Numbered from the stretch's first letter, positions 24,082 to 32,877 are shown. The stretch is DNA of 64,000 nucleotides from Thauera sp. JM12B12 (GCF_039614725.1 NZ_CP154859.1:868001-932000), one strand, 5' to 3'. Notes: a model not told the origin generated them from the letters alone. Program-made: numbers and translations.

Positions 24082-26244
24082 TCACCCCCGCAGCCAGGCG
24101 TGGTAGCGCGCCAGCCAGCCGAGCACGCGCTGCGGTGCATGGGCGCGCTTCCACTCGCCCGCGGCATATTTGCTGGCCTCGGACAGCGTCGGGTAGGTGT
24201 GGATGGTGCCGAGGATCTTGTTGAGGCCCAGGCCGTGCTTCATCGCCAGGGTGAACTCGGCCAGCAGTTCGCCGGCATGCTCGCCGACGATGGTCGCGCC
24301 CAGGATGCGGTCCTTGCCGGGCACCGTCAGCACCTTGACGAAGCCATGGTCGGCGCCGTCGGCGATGGCGCGGTCGAGGTCGTCGAGGCCATAGCGCGTC
24401 ACCTCGAAGGCGATGCCGCGCGCGCGCGCCTCGCGCTCGTTGAGCCCGACGCGCGCCACCTCGGGGTCGATGAAGGTGGTGTGCGGCACCACGCGGTAAT
24501 CGACCTTGAAACGCTTCAGCTTGCCGAACAGCGCGTTGACTGCCGCGTACCATGCCTGGTGCGCGGCGACGTGGGTGAACTGGTAAGGGCCGGCGACGTC
24601 GCCCGCGGCGTAGATGTTGGGGTAGAGGGTCTCGAGGTACTCGTTGGTGACCACCGTCCGCTGCACCGGGATGCCGATCTCCTCCAGCCCGTAGCCCTCG
24701 AGCCGGGCCTCGCGGCCCACCGCGCACAGCAGTGCGTCGAACGCAATCCGCGTCTCCTCGCCGGCGCGGGCGACGACGATGAACTTGCGTTCCCCGGCCG
24801 GCGTCTCCTCACGCTCGCAGCGCAGCGCCTCGAAGCCGGTCAGCACGTGCACGCCGTCGCGCTCGAGGGTGGTGCGGGCGAAGGTGGCGACGTCCTCGTC
24901 CTCGCGCGGCAGCAGTTGCGGCGCGCGTCCGATCTGGGTGACCTGCGATCCGAGGCGGGCGAAGCACTGCGCCAGCTCGCAGCCGATCGGCCCGCCGCCC
25001 AGCACCACGAGCCGGCGCGGTGGCGCATCGAGCCGGGCGAAGGCGTCCCACACCGTGTCGCTGGTCAGGTAGCCCACCGCCTCCAGCCCGGGCAGGGGCG
25101 GCACGGCCGGGCGGGCGCCGGCGGCGATGACGATGCTGCGCGTGGTGATGCGCTGCGTGCCACCGTCGTTCAACGCCACCTCCACCGTCCACGGATCGAC
25201 GACGCGCGCGTAGCCCTGCACGACCTCGACGCCCAGCCCGGTATAGCGCGCGATGCTGTCGTGCGGTTCGATCTTGCGGATGACCTCATGCACGCGCGCC
25301 ATCACCTTGTGGAAGCTGAAGCGGGGCTCGGCGGTATCCAGGCCGTAATGGCCGGCGTGGCGGATCTGGTGGGCGAGCTTCGCGCTGCGGATCAGCGCCT
25401 TGCTCGGCACGCAGCCGGTGTTGAGGCAGTCGCCGCCCATCTTGTGCGCCTCGACCAGGCTCACCTTCGCCTTCACCGCGGCGGCGATGTAGGCGGTGAC
25501 CAGCCCGGCGGCGCCGGCGCCGATCACCACCAGGTTGCGCTCGAAGCGCGCCGGGCGCGTCCAGCGCGCATACACCCGGCGCGCCTGCACGCGCTCGAGC
25601 GCCCAGCGCGCGAGCAGCGGGAACAGGCCGAGCAGCACGAAGGAGGCGACGAGGGCGGGCGACAGCACGCCGCCCAGGCTGTCCACCGCGCCGAGCTCGG
25701 TGCCCGCGTTCACGTACACCAGCGTGCCGGGCAGCATGCCGATCTGGCTGACCCAGTAGAAGGTGCGGGTGCGGATCGGCGTGAGCCCCATCAGCAGATT
25801 GATCAGGAAGAAGGGAAAGGCCGGCACCAGGCGCAACGAGAACAGGTAGAAGGCACCGTCGCGCGCGATGCCCTGGTCGATCGCGCGCAGGCGCTCGCCG
25901 AAGCGCGCGTGCACGCTGTCGCGCAGCAGGTGGCGCGAGACCAGGAAGGCCAGCGTGGCGCCGATCGTGGACGCGAAGGACACGATCAGCAGCGCCCAGC
26001 CCAGCCCGAACAGCGCGCCGCCGGCGAGCGTCATCACCGCCGCGCCGGGCAGCGACAGCGCGGTCACCGCCACATAGGCGGCGAAGTAAAGCGCGGCAAC
26101 CACGAGCGGAGAGGCTTCGCGCCAGGCGGCGAAGCCGTCCATGCCGGCCTTGAGGGCGTCGAGGTCGAGCTGGCGGTGCAGCCCGCTCGCGAAGAAGGCG
26201 GCGACGAGCGCCAGCACGACCAGCAGCAGGAGGGCTTTCTTCAT
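24082..26244 (-). CDS. TVP38/TMEM64 membrane domain fused to FAD-dependent disulfide oxidoreductase
   Basis: A 720-residue fusion. Residues 1-230 are a TVP38/TMEM64 (SNARE-associated, DedA-like) membrane domain with the family segment LPGAAVMTLAGGALFG and FPFFLINLLMGLTPI. Residues 235-720 are a class I pyridine nucleotide-disulfide oxidoreductase: VIGAGAAGLVTAY (FAD), the redox pair in GGDCLNTGCVPSK, VVLGGGPIGCELAQ (NAD(P)H) and YAAGDVAG, with a C-terminal dimer domain ending HTYPTLSEASKYA. It resembles mercuric-reductase-like enzymes but lacks the extra C-terminal cysteine pair. TVP38 proteins recur beside arsenosugar genes, as here. Its ATG overlaps the anti-sigma stop by four bases, so it is the end of that operon. 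Confidence 0.9.
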   Translation of the reverse strand: MKKALLLLVVLALVAAFFASGLHRQLDLDALKAGMDGFAAWREASPLVVAALYFAAYVAVTALSLPGAAVMTLAGGALFGLGWALLIVSFASTIGATLAFLVSRHLLRDSVHARFGERLRAIDQGIARDGAFYLFSLRLVPAFPFFLINLLMGLTPIRTRTFYWVSQIGMLPGTLVYVNAGTELGAVDSLGGVLSPALVASFVLLGLFPLLARWALERVQARRVYARWTRPARFERNLVVIGAGAAGLVTAYIAAAVKAKVSLVEAHKMGGDCLNTGCVPSKALIRSAKLAHQIRHAGHYGLDTAEPRFSFHKVMARVHEVIRKIEPHDSIARYTGLGVEVVQGYARVVDPWTVEVALNDGGTQRITTRSIVIAAGARPAVPPLPGLEAVGYLTSDTVWDAFARLDAPPRRLVVLGGGPIGCELAQCFARLGSQVTQIGRAPQLLPREDEDVATFARTTLERDGVHVLTGFEALRCEREETPAGERKFIVVARAGEETRIAFDALLCAVGREARLEGYGLEEIGIPVQRTVVTNEYLETLYPNIYAAGDVAGPYQFTHVAAHQAWYAAVNALFGKLKRFKVDYRVVPHTTFIDPEVARVGLNEREARARGIAFEVTRYGLDDLDRAIADGADHGFVKVLTVPGKDRILGATIVGEHAGELLAEFTLAMKHGLGLNKILGTIHTYPTLSEASKYAAGEWKRAHAPQRVLGWLARYHAWLRG

Positions 26245-26480
26245 CGTTCGTCACCCGCACCCGTGGAACCAGCGGGTCCGGGCGGGGGTTCGCCAGCCGG
26301 TGGAGCGTGTCCCTCGGCCCAGCGCCGGCTCAGCGCGCGCAGCGCCGCGAGCTGCTCCTCGAAGCGGCTGCATCCGGCGCACATGGCCAGGTGCATGCGC
26401 AGCGACAGGCGCTCGCGCAGCGACAACTCGCGCTCGAGCGCGTCCGAACAGAGGCGGGTGGCATCCTTGCAGCTCAGCAT
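26241..26480 (-). CDS. Zinc-finger anti-sigma factor (zf-HC2)
   Basis: A 79-residue protein with the HxxxCxxC zinc-binding motif of zf-HC2 anti-sigma factors (His30, Cys34, Cys37 in RMHLAMCAGC), plus Cys4 and Cys11 in the first helix. There is no membrane segment; the C-terminal tail is proline and glycine rich. Soluble proteins of this kind (like RsrA or ChrR) release their sigma factor when thiols are oxidised or bound by metal. The ATG overlaps the end of the sigma gene (stop at 26474), and its stop overlaps the start of the TVP38 fusion, so sigma and anti-sigma are produced together. Arsenite or oxidant sensing by the cysteines is an attractive but untested idea. Confidence 0.8.
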   Translation of the reverse strand: MLSCKDATRLCSDALERELSLRERLSLRMHLAMCAGCSRFEEQLAALRALSRRWAEGHAPPAGEPPPGPAGSTGAGDER

Positions 26481-27058
26481 GTGGGGCACTCTCCGTGCGA
26501 AAACCAGTTCTTCTCGAGGCAGGCGCGCAGTCCGAGGCGGGCGCGGTGCAGCATGACGTGGCAGTTGCCGGTGCTGATCGCCAACTCGGCGCAGATCTCC
26601 GCCGTCTCCAGGCCGAGCACCTCGCGCATCGTGAACACGCGTGCGAGGTTCTCGGGCAGGTGCTCCAGGCAGGCCTCGAAGATGCGCCAGAACGCCGACT
26701 GGGTGGCCGCAGCCTCGGGATCGGTCCACGCGGCGGGACGGGCCTCGGGGCGCCAGTGGCCGTTGGCGCGGAACAGTGCGTCCACCGCGGCGTCGTCGAA
26801 GTCCGGCGCGAGCACGGTGCTGAAGTTCTCGCTGCGCCCGCGCCGGCGCAGCTGGTCGACCAGCTTGTTGCGCAGGATCGCGAACACCCAGGTCCTGAGC
26901 TCGGCGCGGCCATCGAAACGCGCCTGCTGTGCGCAGGCGGCCGCCATCGCCTCCTGCACCGCGTCCTCGGCGAGATCGGCGTCGCGCAGCTGCAGGCGCG
27001 CGAAGCGCAGCATGTCGCGACGCAGCTCGGTGAGCGCGGCATCGTCGTTCAGCAGCAT
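26474..27058 (-). CDS. ECF-like sigma-70 family factor
   Basis: A 194-residue sigma factor with region 2 (DLAEDAVQEAMAAACAQQ, then WVFAILRNKLVDQLRRR, which contacts core and the -10 element) at about 10-75 and region 4 (LEHLPENLARVFTMREVLGL, then AISTGNCHVMLHRARLGLRA) at about 130-185. The length and two-domain layout match extracytoplasmic-function sigma factors. Region 4 carries cysteines (GNCHV, and ECPTC at the C-terminus). Its ATG overlaps the arsM stop by ten bases and its stop overlaps the anti-sigma start. The probable targets are the two divergent arsenosugar operons, including its own, but no promoter consensus could be proven from one region. Confidence 0.88.
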   Translation of the reverse strand: MLLNDDAALTELRRDMLRFARLQLRDADLAEDAVQEAMAAACAQQARFDGRAELRTWVFAILRNKLVDQLRRRGRSENFSTVLAPDFDDAAVDALFRANGHWRPEARPAAWTDPEAAATQSAFWRIFEACLEHLPENLARVFTMREVLGLETAEICAELAISTGNCHVMLHRARLGLRACLEKNWFSHGECPTC

Positions 27059-28113
27059 CCGCTGCGCTCCGTGGTCGGCGCCGTGGTGGTGCCGGCCGCG
27101 ACGGGGTCGAAGGGCATCGTGTCGCCGCAGCCGGCAAAGAGCCCGAAGTGGCGCGTGAAGTCGCCGATGAAGTCGAAGTGCGGGCGCAGCCGGCTGTCGT
27201 GCAGCATGCGCCAGGTGTTGCCGCAGACCGGAAACACCCGTCCGCTGTCGATGTGGTGGTGCTTGTCGAGCACGAAGCGCGAAGGCTGTCCGGGGACGGT
27301 GCCGCGATACACCACCGCCTGGCCATAGTCCTCGCAGGCGCCCTCCAGCCCATCGATGCGGAACAGCCGCCAGGTCGCCGAGAAGAAGCGGATGTCGCCC
27401 AGCTTGGCGGCGAGCGCGGGGTCGGTCACCGCGAGCGGGCGGTCCTCGACCAGGCGCGGGTCGGCGAAGCCCGCGGCGCGGGCGAGCGTGAGGAAGTCGT
27501 TCCAGTACAGCGCGCCGCCCAGGCACTCGCCGTACAGCACCGGGTCGTCGCGCACCGCGGCGGGCACGCGGCGGTCCGCATACACGTCGGAGAAGTAGAA
27601 CTCGCCGCCCGGCTTGAGCAGGCGGAAGACCTCGCGCAGCACCGCGGCCTTGTCGGGGCACAGGTTGATCACGCAGTTCGACACGATGACGTCGAAGCTC
27701 GCGTCCGCCAGGCCGAGCGCGCCGAGGCGCTCGATGTAGCCCTCGAGGAAGCGCACGTTGCTGCGCGCGAAGCCGAAGGCCTGGCGGTGGTAGTCCTCGT
27801 GGCGGCGGGCGACGGCGAGCTGCTCGGCGGTCATGTCCACGCCGACCACCTCGCCCTGCTCGCCGACGAGCTGCGCGAGCGCATAGACGTCGCGCCCCGC
27901 GCCGCAGCCGAGGTCGAGCACGCGGCAGCCCTCGAGCAGCGGCGGGCTCACCAGGCCGCAGCCGTAGTAGCGCGCGAGGACCTCGGGATGGATGCGGCCG
28001 AGCACCGGCCTGAGCGTCGGTGGCGGGGCGCTGGCGTCGCAGCAGGCGGAGGTCTTGAGATCGGCGGAGGACTTCAGCGTGCGGCCGTAGTAGTCCTGGA
28101 CGAGTTCGTGCAT
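27049..28113 (-). CDS. arsM: Arsenite S-adenosylmethionine methyltransferase
   Basis: A 354-residue methyltransferase of the ArsM type: N-terminal SACCD cysteine pair near residue 22, SAM site VLDLGCGAGRDVY, then IVSNCVINLCPDK with the conserved catalytic cysteine, and GECLGGALYWNDF with the other expected cysteine. These three cysteine positions bind trivalent arsenic during transfer of methyl groups from SAM. The long C-terminal region (KHHHIDSGRVFPVCGNTWRML) is usual in bacterial ArsM. The ATG at 28113 (MHELVQDYYG) is chosen over a longer reading because GGAG lies just upstream and the family begins there. It is in the same operon as the sigma factor and faces arsS-side genes that use methylated arsenic. 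Confidence 0.92.
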   Translation of the reverse strand: MHELVQDYYGRTLKSSADLKTSACCDASAPPPTLRPVLGRIHPEVLARYYGCGLVSPPLLEGCRVLDLGCGAGRDVYALAQLVGEQGEVVGVDMTAEQLAVARRHEDYHRQAFGFARSNVRFLEGYIERLGALGLADASFDVIVSNCVINLCPDKAAVLREVFRLLKPGGEFYFSDVYADRRVPAAVRDDPVLYGECLGGALYWNDFLTLARAAGFADPRLVEDRPLAVTDPALAAKLGDIRFFSATWRLFRIDGLEGACEDYGQAVVYRGTVPGQPSRFVLDKHHHIDSGRVFPVCGNTWRMLHDSRLRPHFDFIGDFTRHFGLFAGCGDTMPFDPVAAGTTTAPTTERSGCC

Positions 28114-28178
28114 GGCGGGCTCCGGGGTGGAATGGTGAGGCGGGGCCGGGGTCGGCGGGATGGGTGAGCGCAGCATCG

Positions 28179-28958
28179 TCACGGGCGATCCGGCGGGAAG
28201 CGGCATTGTGCGCCGCGGGCGACGAAATGCAGGTCGGCAAAGCCCGCCCGCGCGCGCTCACCGGTGTTGTCGGTGTCGGTGGCGACCGCGAGCAGCGTCA
28301 GCTCGACGCCCTCCTCACCGAAGGCGGCGGCCCCGTCGGTGGCGATGTCGCGGCGCTCCTCCTGCCAGCGGCCGGTGGCGGCTTCGTTCGAACGCAGCAC
28401 GATCATGCGCGTGCGCTCGGTGTAGGCATTGGGCGCCTCGGTGCCCACCGGGTGGCGGTTGTCCCAGACGTAGTTGAGCGCGGCGTCGGGCACGTGCTCG
28501 CCGTGGCGGGCGCGGGCCAGCGCGAGCCCGGCGCGCGTGGCCAGCCCGAGGCTGGCCGGCGGCAGCCGGAAGCCGAGGTACACGCGCGCCGCGTAGTCGT
28601 CGCCCGCGCGGTGGCGCAGGTCGGCCTTGTCGAGCCGGTTCTCGATGCGCCAGCGCCAGCACAGCACCGGCGTCGCCTGCAGGTCGACCTGGATGGGGCG
28701 GGCGAGCAGCGACATGCTCGCTTCGGACTCGGCCTCGATCGCCATCACGCCGTCCCAGGCGCGGATGCGGTAGCGGGTGGGCGGCACCGCGGTGTCGAAG
28801 CGGATCTCCTGCCAGGGGGCGGGCGGCAGCAGGGCAGGGGTGTCGAAGCGGCCCACCTCGACCGCGGCGGCGGCGCCCATGCTCACCGCCATCGCACAGG
28901 CGAGCACCCCCGCGCGCAGGGCGCGAGCCAGGGCGTGCGGGGAGGGGGAAGGGGGCAT
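28179..28958 (-). CDS. DUF3047 family exported protein
   Basis: A 259-residue protein with a signal peptide (alanine-rich AGVLACAMAVSMGAAAA, cleavage near residue 33) and the DUF3047 fold: VGRFDT at the mature start, IRAWDGVMAIEAESEASMSLLARP, LCWRWRIENRLDKADLRHRAGDDYAARVYL-type segments and a closing VELTLLAVATDTDNT. DUF3047 proteins are beta-sandwich periplasmic proteins without an assigned activity. It lies 65 bases upstream of arsM in the same operon and 59 bases downstream of the flavoprotein gene. DUF3047 genes occur in arsenosugar neighbourhoods of other bacteria; that recollection supports the cluster boundary but needs a database check. Confidence 0.8.
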   Translation of the reverse strand: MPPSPSPHALARALRAGVLACAMAVSMGAAAAVEVGRFDTPALLPPAPWQEIRFDTAVPPTRYRIRAWDGVMAIEAESEASMSLLARPIQVDLQATPVLCWRWRIENRLDKADLRHRAGDDYAARVYLGFRLPPASLGLATRAGLALARARHGEHVPDAALNYVWDNRHPVGTEAPNAYTERTRMIVLRSNEAATGRWQEERRDIATDGAAAFGEEGVELTLLAVATDTDNTGERARAGFADLHFVARGAQCRFPPDRP

Positions 28959-29017
28959 GCGGGAAGAGCCTCGGGCGACGGGTGCTTGCGGGTTGGTCGT
29001 GGGCAGTGGGCGAATCC

Positions 29018-30163
29018 TTACACGGCGCGGGCGGGTGGGCTGCGATGGCGGGCGATGAAGCCGCGGTCGATGCGGTCCTTCCAGTGCCACACCCAGCGCC
29101 CCTCGGCGGACCAGGGGCCCCAGGAGGCGATGGCGTGGCGCGCGCCGCAGGCGATGAGGTAGAGCGAGCGCGGGCGCGGCTGGTAGCGCTGCGGCGGGGC
29201 GGGCGTGGCGTCGGCCAGCGCGGCAAGCAGGTTGGCGGCGAGCACCGGACCGGCATGCACGGCATGGACGCCCGAGCGCGCGAAGCCGGGTGCATCGCGG
29301 GTGCAGACGTCGCCCGCGGCGTGGATGGCCGGATGCGAGCGGCTGCGGTGGCCGGCATCGACCACGACCCAGCCCTCGGCGTCGCAGGCCAGGCCGCTCG
29401 CTTGCAGCCAGGGCAGGGCGCGCGCGCCGGTGGCGGCGATCACGCAGTCGGCGGACAGGGCGGAAGCCGTGTGCTCTGCGCCATCGACGAGCGCGAGGCC
29501 AGCGGGCGTGCCGCGCGCGCGGGCGTGGTGCAGCGCGACGCCGGCCCGCGTCAGCCTGCGCTCGACCCGCCTGCGCACGCCGTCGGCGTGCCCGGCGAGC
29601 AGTCCGCCCGGTGGTGCGACGAGCGCGAGCGCCACCTTGCAGCCGGCGCGGTGAAAGGCCTGGGCGGCGGCGAGCACCAGCTCCACCCCGGCCGCGCCGC
29701 CACCCACCACGGCGAGGCGGCGCAGCTGCCCGGCGCGCGCCGCGGCGAGCCGCTGCGGCCAGGCGGAGAAGAAGGCCTCGAGTGGTTTCACCGGCAGCAG
29801 GGTGCCCGCCGGCATTGCGTCGAGCGCGCGCGTGTCGGTGAGGCTGCCGACGTCGAGCGAGAGCAGATCGAAGTCGTGGGAGGCGCCCGCGTCGTCGTGC
29901 ACGATGCGGCGGTCGGCGTCGAGCGCGGTGGCGGAAGCGAAGCACAGCCGCGCGCCCGCGGCGGCGGCGAGCGGGCGCAGGTCGATGCGGCAGTCCTCGG
30001 CGCCGTAGTGGCCGGCCATCCAGCCGGGCAGCATCCCCGAGTACCATTGCCAGGGCGAGGGCGTCAGCAGCACCGCCTCCACCCCGCGCGGGCGTTGCCG
30101 GGCGAGGGCGTGGAGCACGGCGAGCTGGGCATGGCCGCCGCCGACGAGGAGGAGTCGTTTCAT
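29018..30163 (-). CDS. Flavoprotein of the SelD-associated (Nterm_to_SelD) oxidoreductase family
   Basis: A 381-residue FAD-dependent oxidoreductase. The first FAD loop is LLLVGGGHAQLAVLHAL; the next segment WYSGMLPGWMAGHYGAEDCRIDL is typical of the family that is often fused to the N-terminus of SelD. A second nucleotide loop (LAVVGGGAAGVELVLAAA) and the FAD-closing ATG/AAGDV motif (IHAAGDVCTRDAP) are present. Unlike selenophosphate synthases there is no SelD domain, so this is the stand-alone form. The electron acceptor is unknown. Its ATG at 30163 is the first in the leftward arsenosugar operon and faces arsS across a 164-base divergent region. Confidence 0.82.
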   Translation of the reverse strand: MKRLLLVGGGHAQLAVLHALARQRPRGVEAVLLTPSPWQWYSGMLPGWMAGHYGAEDCRIDLRPLAAAAGARLCFASATALDADRRIVHDDAGASHDFDLLSLDVGSLTDTRALDAMPAGTLLPVKPLEAFFSAWPQRLAAARAGQLRRLAVVGGGAAGVELVLAAAQAFHRAGCKVALALVAPPGGLLAGHADGVRRRVERRLTRAGVALHHARARGTPAGLALVDGAEHTASALSADCVIAATGARALPWLQASGLACDAEGWVVVDAGHRSRSHPAIHAAGDVCTRDAPGFARSGVHAVHAGPVLAANLLAALADATPAPPQRYQPRPRSLYLIACGARHAIASWGPWSAEGRWVWHWKDRIDRGFIARHRSPPARAV

Positions 30164-30327
30164 GGCTTCGAGCGAGTGAGGCGCTGGATCGAACTTCCGG
30201 AGCGTAAGCTTTTCCGAGTCTCGTGCGACAAAAAACCACGGCGCAGGCTGCGGATTCCGCGTGCGCTGCGCGAACGCCCCACCCCCATCCCGACCCCCAC
30301 CCCCGATTCCCGACGGAGACCTGCCAG
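30164..30327. promoter_or_regulatory. Divergent promoter region between the two arsenosugar operons
   Basis: The 164 bases between the flavoprotein and arsS starts must hold the promoters of both operons, because the two genes are divergent and their downstream genes are tightly packed. A short A-rich run (CAAAAAACC at about 30229-30237) is the only A/T-rich block. No sigma-70 or ECF -35/-10 pair can be assigned reliably, and no ArsR-type inverted repeat is obvious. The site of regulation by the adjacent sigma factor is therefore a guess. Confidence 0.5.
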
Positions 30328-31329
30328 ATGCATGCAACCCTTCCGCTGCTCGAGACGCACCGCTTTCCGCCGCTGCGCCGCGACGCGACCGCCACGCTGC
30401 AGGTGAATCTCGGCTACCGCTGCAACCAGAGCTGCGTGCATTGCCATGTCAATGCCGGCCCCGGCCGGACCGAGATGATGGACGAGGAGACGCTGGCGCT
30501 GATCCCGCGCGTGCTCGCCGCGCGCGCGATCGGCACGCTCGACCTCACCGGCGGCGCGCCCGAGCTGCATCCCGGCTTCCGTGGCCTGGTGCGTGCGGCG
30601 CGCGCGCTCGGCGTGCGCGTGATCGACCGCTGCAACCTCACCATCCTGTCCGAGCCGGGGCAGGAGGATCTGGCCGAGTTCCTCGCCGAGCAGGGCGTCG
30701 AGGTGGTGGCCTCGCTGCCCTGTTACGCCGCCGACAACGTCGACCGCCAGCGCGGCAAGGGCGTGTTCGAGCGCAGCATCGCCGGCCTGCAGCGCCTGAA
30801 CGCGCTCGGCTACGGCCAGCCCGACGGCACGCGGGTGCTCAACCTCGTGTACAACCCGCAGGGACCGGTGCTGCCGCCCGACCAGGCCCGGCTCGAGGCC
30901 GACTACCGGCGCGAGCTCGCCGCGAACTTCGGCATCGTCTTCACCCGCCTGTTCGCACTCGCCAACATGCCGATCCAGCGCTTCGGCTCGACGCTGATCT
31001 CGAAGGGGCAGTTCAACGCCTACATGGCGCTGCTGCAGGCCAGTCACCGCGAGGAGAACCTCGCCGCGGTGATGTGCCGCGCGCTGCTCAGCGTGGACTG
31101 GCAGGGGAGGCTCTACGACTGCGACTTCAACCAGCAGCTCGGCCTGCTGCTGGGAGCGGACGGCGTAGCGGGCGATGTGCAGGAGGGCGTGGCCTCACGC
31201 TCGCGTGGCCTGCATCTGCGCGACCTGCTGACGCGCGACCTGGCAGGGGCGCCGATCCGTGTCGCCGGCCACTGCTTCGGCTGTACCGCGGGTAGCGGTT
31301 CGAGCTGCGGCGGCGCGCTCAAGGGCTGA
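30328..31329 (+). CDS. arsS: Arsenosugar biosynthesis radical SAM protein ArsS
   Basis: A 333-residue radical SAM enzyme with the cluster motif CNQSCVHC (CxxxCxxC) at about residues 32-39, then DLTGGAPELHPGFR and the cysteine-rich C-terminus (HCFGCTAGSGSSCGG) that characterises the ArsS family. ArsS joins a 5'-deoxyadenosyl group from SAM to dimethylated arsenic, giving the precursor of arsenosugars. The ATG at 30328 follows CGGAGACC. The next two genes encode glycosyltransferases of the families named for the same pathway, and arsM lies in the facing operon, so the pathway assignment is well supported by context. Confidence 0.92.
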   Translation: MHATLPLLETHRFPPLRRDATATLQVNLGYRCNQSCVHCHVNAGPGRTEMMDEETLALIPRVLAARAIGTLDLTGGAPELHPGFRGLVRAARALGVRVIDRCNLTILSEPGQEDLAEFLAEQGVEVVASLPCYAADNVDRQRGKGVFERSIAGLQRLNALGYGQPDGTRVLNLVYNPQGPVLPPDQARLEADYRRELAANFGIVFTRLFALANMPIQRFGSTLISKGQFNAYMALLQASHREENLAAVMCRALLSVDWQGRLYDCDFNQQLGLLLGADGVAGDVQEGVASRSRGLHLRDLLTRDLAGAPIRVAGHCFGCTAGSGSSCGGALKG

Positions 31330-31331
31330 GC

Positions 31332-32135
31332 GTGGCGGTGCCCGCTCACGATGGGGCAGGACCGGGGGCCGGTGCGTCACTGCTTGCGCCGGCGCGCGCC
31401 CCGTCGCTGTCGATCGTCGTGCCGGTGCTGAACGAGGCCGCCACCCTGCCTGCGCTGCTCGTCCATCTTGCCGGCTGGCGCGACCGTGGCTGCGAGCTCG
31501 TGCTGGTCGATGGCGGCAGCGACGACGATTCGGTGGCGATCGCGCGCGCGGCCGGCTTCCGGGTCATCGCCGCCGCGCGTGGGCGGGCGCGCCAGATGAA
31601 CGTCGGTGCGCGCGCCTGCGGTGGCGCGATCCTGCTCTTCCTGCATGCGGACACGCGCCTGCCGGAGGCGGCGGACGAGAGGGTGCGCGCCGCGCTCGCC
31701 CGGGGGCTTCCGGGGGCGGGCGAGCACGCTCCGGCGAGCGAGTCGCGCGCGCACGTCGCACCGGGCGCCCCCGTCTGGGGCCGCTTCGACGTGCGCATCG
31801 ACGGCCGTCCGCGCATGCTGCGCGTGGTGGCGGCGCTGATGAACCTGCGCTCGCGGCTCACCGGCATCGCCACCGGCGACCAGGCGATCTTCGTGCGCCG
31901 CGACGTCTTCGCCGCGGTGGGCGGCCTCCCGGAGCAGCCGCTGATGGAAGACATCGAACTGTCGCGCCGCCTGCTGCGCGTGTCGCGCCCGGCCTGCCTG
32001 CGCGCGCGCGTCACCACCTCGGGCCGGCGCTGGGAACAGCGCGGGGTGTGGCGCACCATCGTGCTGATGTGGCGGCTGCGCTGGGCGTACTGGCGCGGCG
32101 TGCCGCCCGAGCGCCTCGCCGAGGCCTACCGGTGA
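31332..32135 (+). CDS. Arsenosugar-type family 2 glycosyltransferase (TIGR04283-like)
   Basis: A 267-residue glycosyltransferase of the GT-A fold: SIVVPVLNEAATLPALLVHL, the nucleotide-sugar acidic motif ELVLVDGGSDDDS, RARQMNVGARACGG and FLHADTRLPE, then TGDQAIFVRRD and LMEDIELSRRL. The motifs match the TIGR04283 glycosyltransferases found beside arsS. An alanine/glycine-rich N-terminal stretch of about 25 residues precedes the catalytic domain. The GTG at 31332 begins two bases after the arsS stop, so translation is coupled. It most likely processes the deoxyadenosyl-arsenic product, but the exact reaction is not established from sequence. Confidence 0.87.
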   Translation: MAVPAHDGAGPGAGASLLAPARAPSLSIVVPVLNEAATLPALLVHLAGWRDRGCELVLVDGGSDDDSVAIARAAGFRVIAAARGRARQMNVGARACGGAILLFLHADTRLPEAADERVRAALARGLPGAGEHAPASESRAHVAPGAPVWGRFDVRIDGRPRMLRVVAALMNLRSRLTGIATGDQAIFVRRDVFAAVGGLPEQPLMEDIELSRRLLRVSRPACLRARVTTSGRRWEQRGVWRTIVLMWRLRWAYWRGVPPERLAEAYR

Positions 32136-32752
32136 GCGCGACCCGCATCGTGGTCTTCGCCAAGGCGCCGCATCCGGGGCGGGTGAAGACGCGGCTGATT
32201 CCAGCGCTCGGTGCCGAGGGCGCGGCGGGGCTCGCGGCGGACATGCTGGCACACACCCTGGTCGTCGCGAGCGAGGCCGGGCTAGGCGAGGTGGAACTGT
32301 GCGCGAGTCCGGCGCCGGACGATCCCGCCTGGCAGGGCATCGCGTTGCCGGCGGCGCTGCGCTGGTCGGCGCAGGGCGAGGGCGATCTCGGCGCGCGCAT
32401 GGCGGGCGCGGCGCGGCGCGCGCTTGCCGGTGGCGAGCGCGTGCTGCTGATCGGCACCGACTGCCCCGCGCTCGACGCCGGCCGCCTGCGCGCCGCCGCA
32501 GGGGCGCTCGACGCAGCCGAGGCGGTGCTCGTGCCGAGCTTCGATGGAGGCTACGTGCTGCTCGGGCTGCGCCGCTTCGATCCGACCCTGTTCGCCGACA
32601 TTGCCTGGAGTACGCCGAGCGTGGCCGAGGTCACGCGTGCGCGCCTGCGTGCGCTCGGCTGGACGCATCGCGTACTGCCTGCGCTGCACGACATCGACGT
32701 ACCGGAGGACCTCGTCCATCTGCCCGCAGGAGGCTGGATCGGCGCTGATTGA
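32132..32752 (+). CDS. Arsenosugar-type nucleotidyl/glycosyltransferase-like protein (TIGR04282-like)
   Basis: A 206-residue GT-A-like protein beginning TRIVVFAKAPHPGRVKTRLIPALG, the pattern of the TIGR04282/DUF2064 family, with LIGTDCPALDAG and VLVPSFDGGYVLLGL as later motifs. It looks like a small nucleotidyltransferase-type domain. Related genes sit next to arsS in many bacteria. The GTG at 32132 overlaps the previous stop by four bases (GTGA), so the two genes are coupled. The role is probably the last sugar-handling step of arsenosugar synthesis, but relatives also occur in other pathways, including cofactor synthesis. Confidence 0.85.
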   Translation: MSATRIVVFAKAPHPGRVKTRLIPALGAEGAAGLAADMLAHTLVVASEAGLGEVELCASPAPDDPAWQGIALPAALRWSAQGEGDLGARMAGAARRALAGGERVLLIGTDCPALDAGRLRAAAGALDAAEAVLVPSFDGGYVLLGLRRFDPTLFADIAWSTPSVAEVTRARLRALGWTHRVLPALHDIDVPEDLVHLPAGGWIGAD

Positions 32753-32877
32753 GCCTGCCTGGGCGCGTACGCCTCGCCGCGGTCGGGCGCAGTCGGCTGC
32801 GGGCACGCCGCATCCGGGCGTTGCAGGGCGGCTTTTCCGGCACAATCGGGTTCCCTGTCCGCCGAAGGAGGCGCGTG

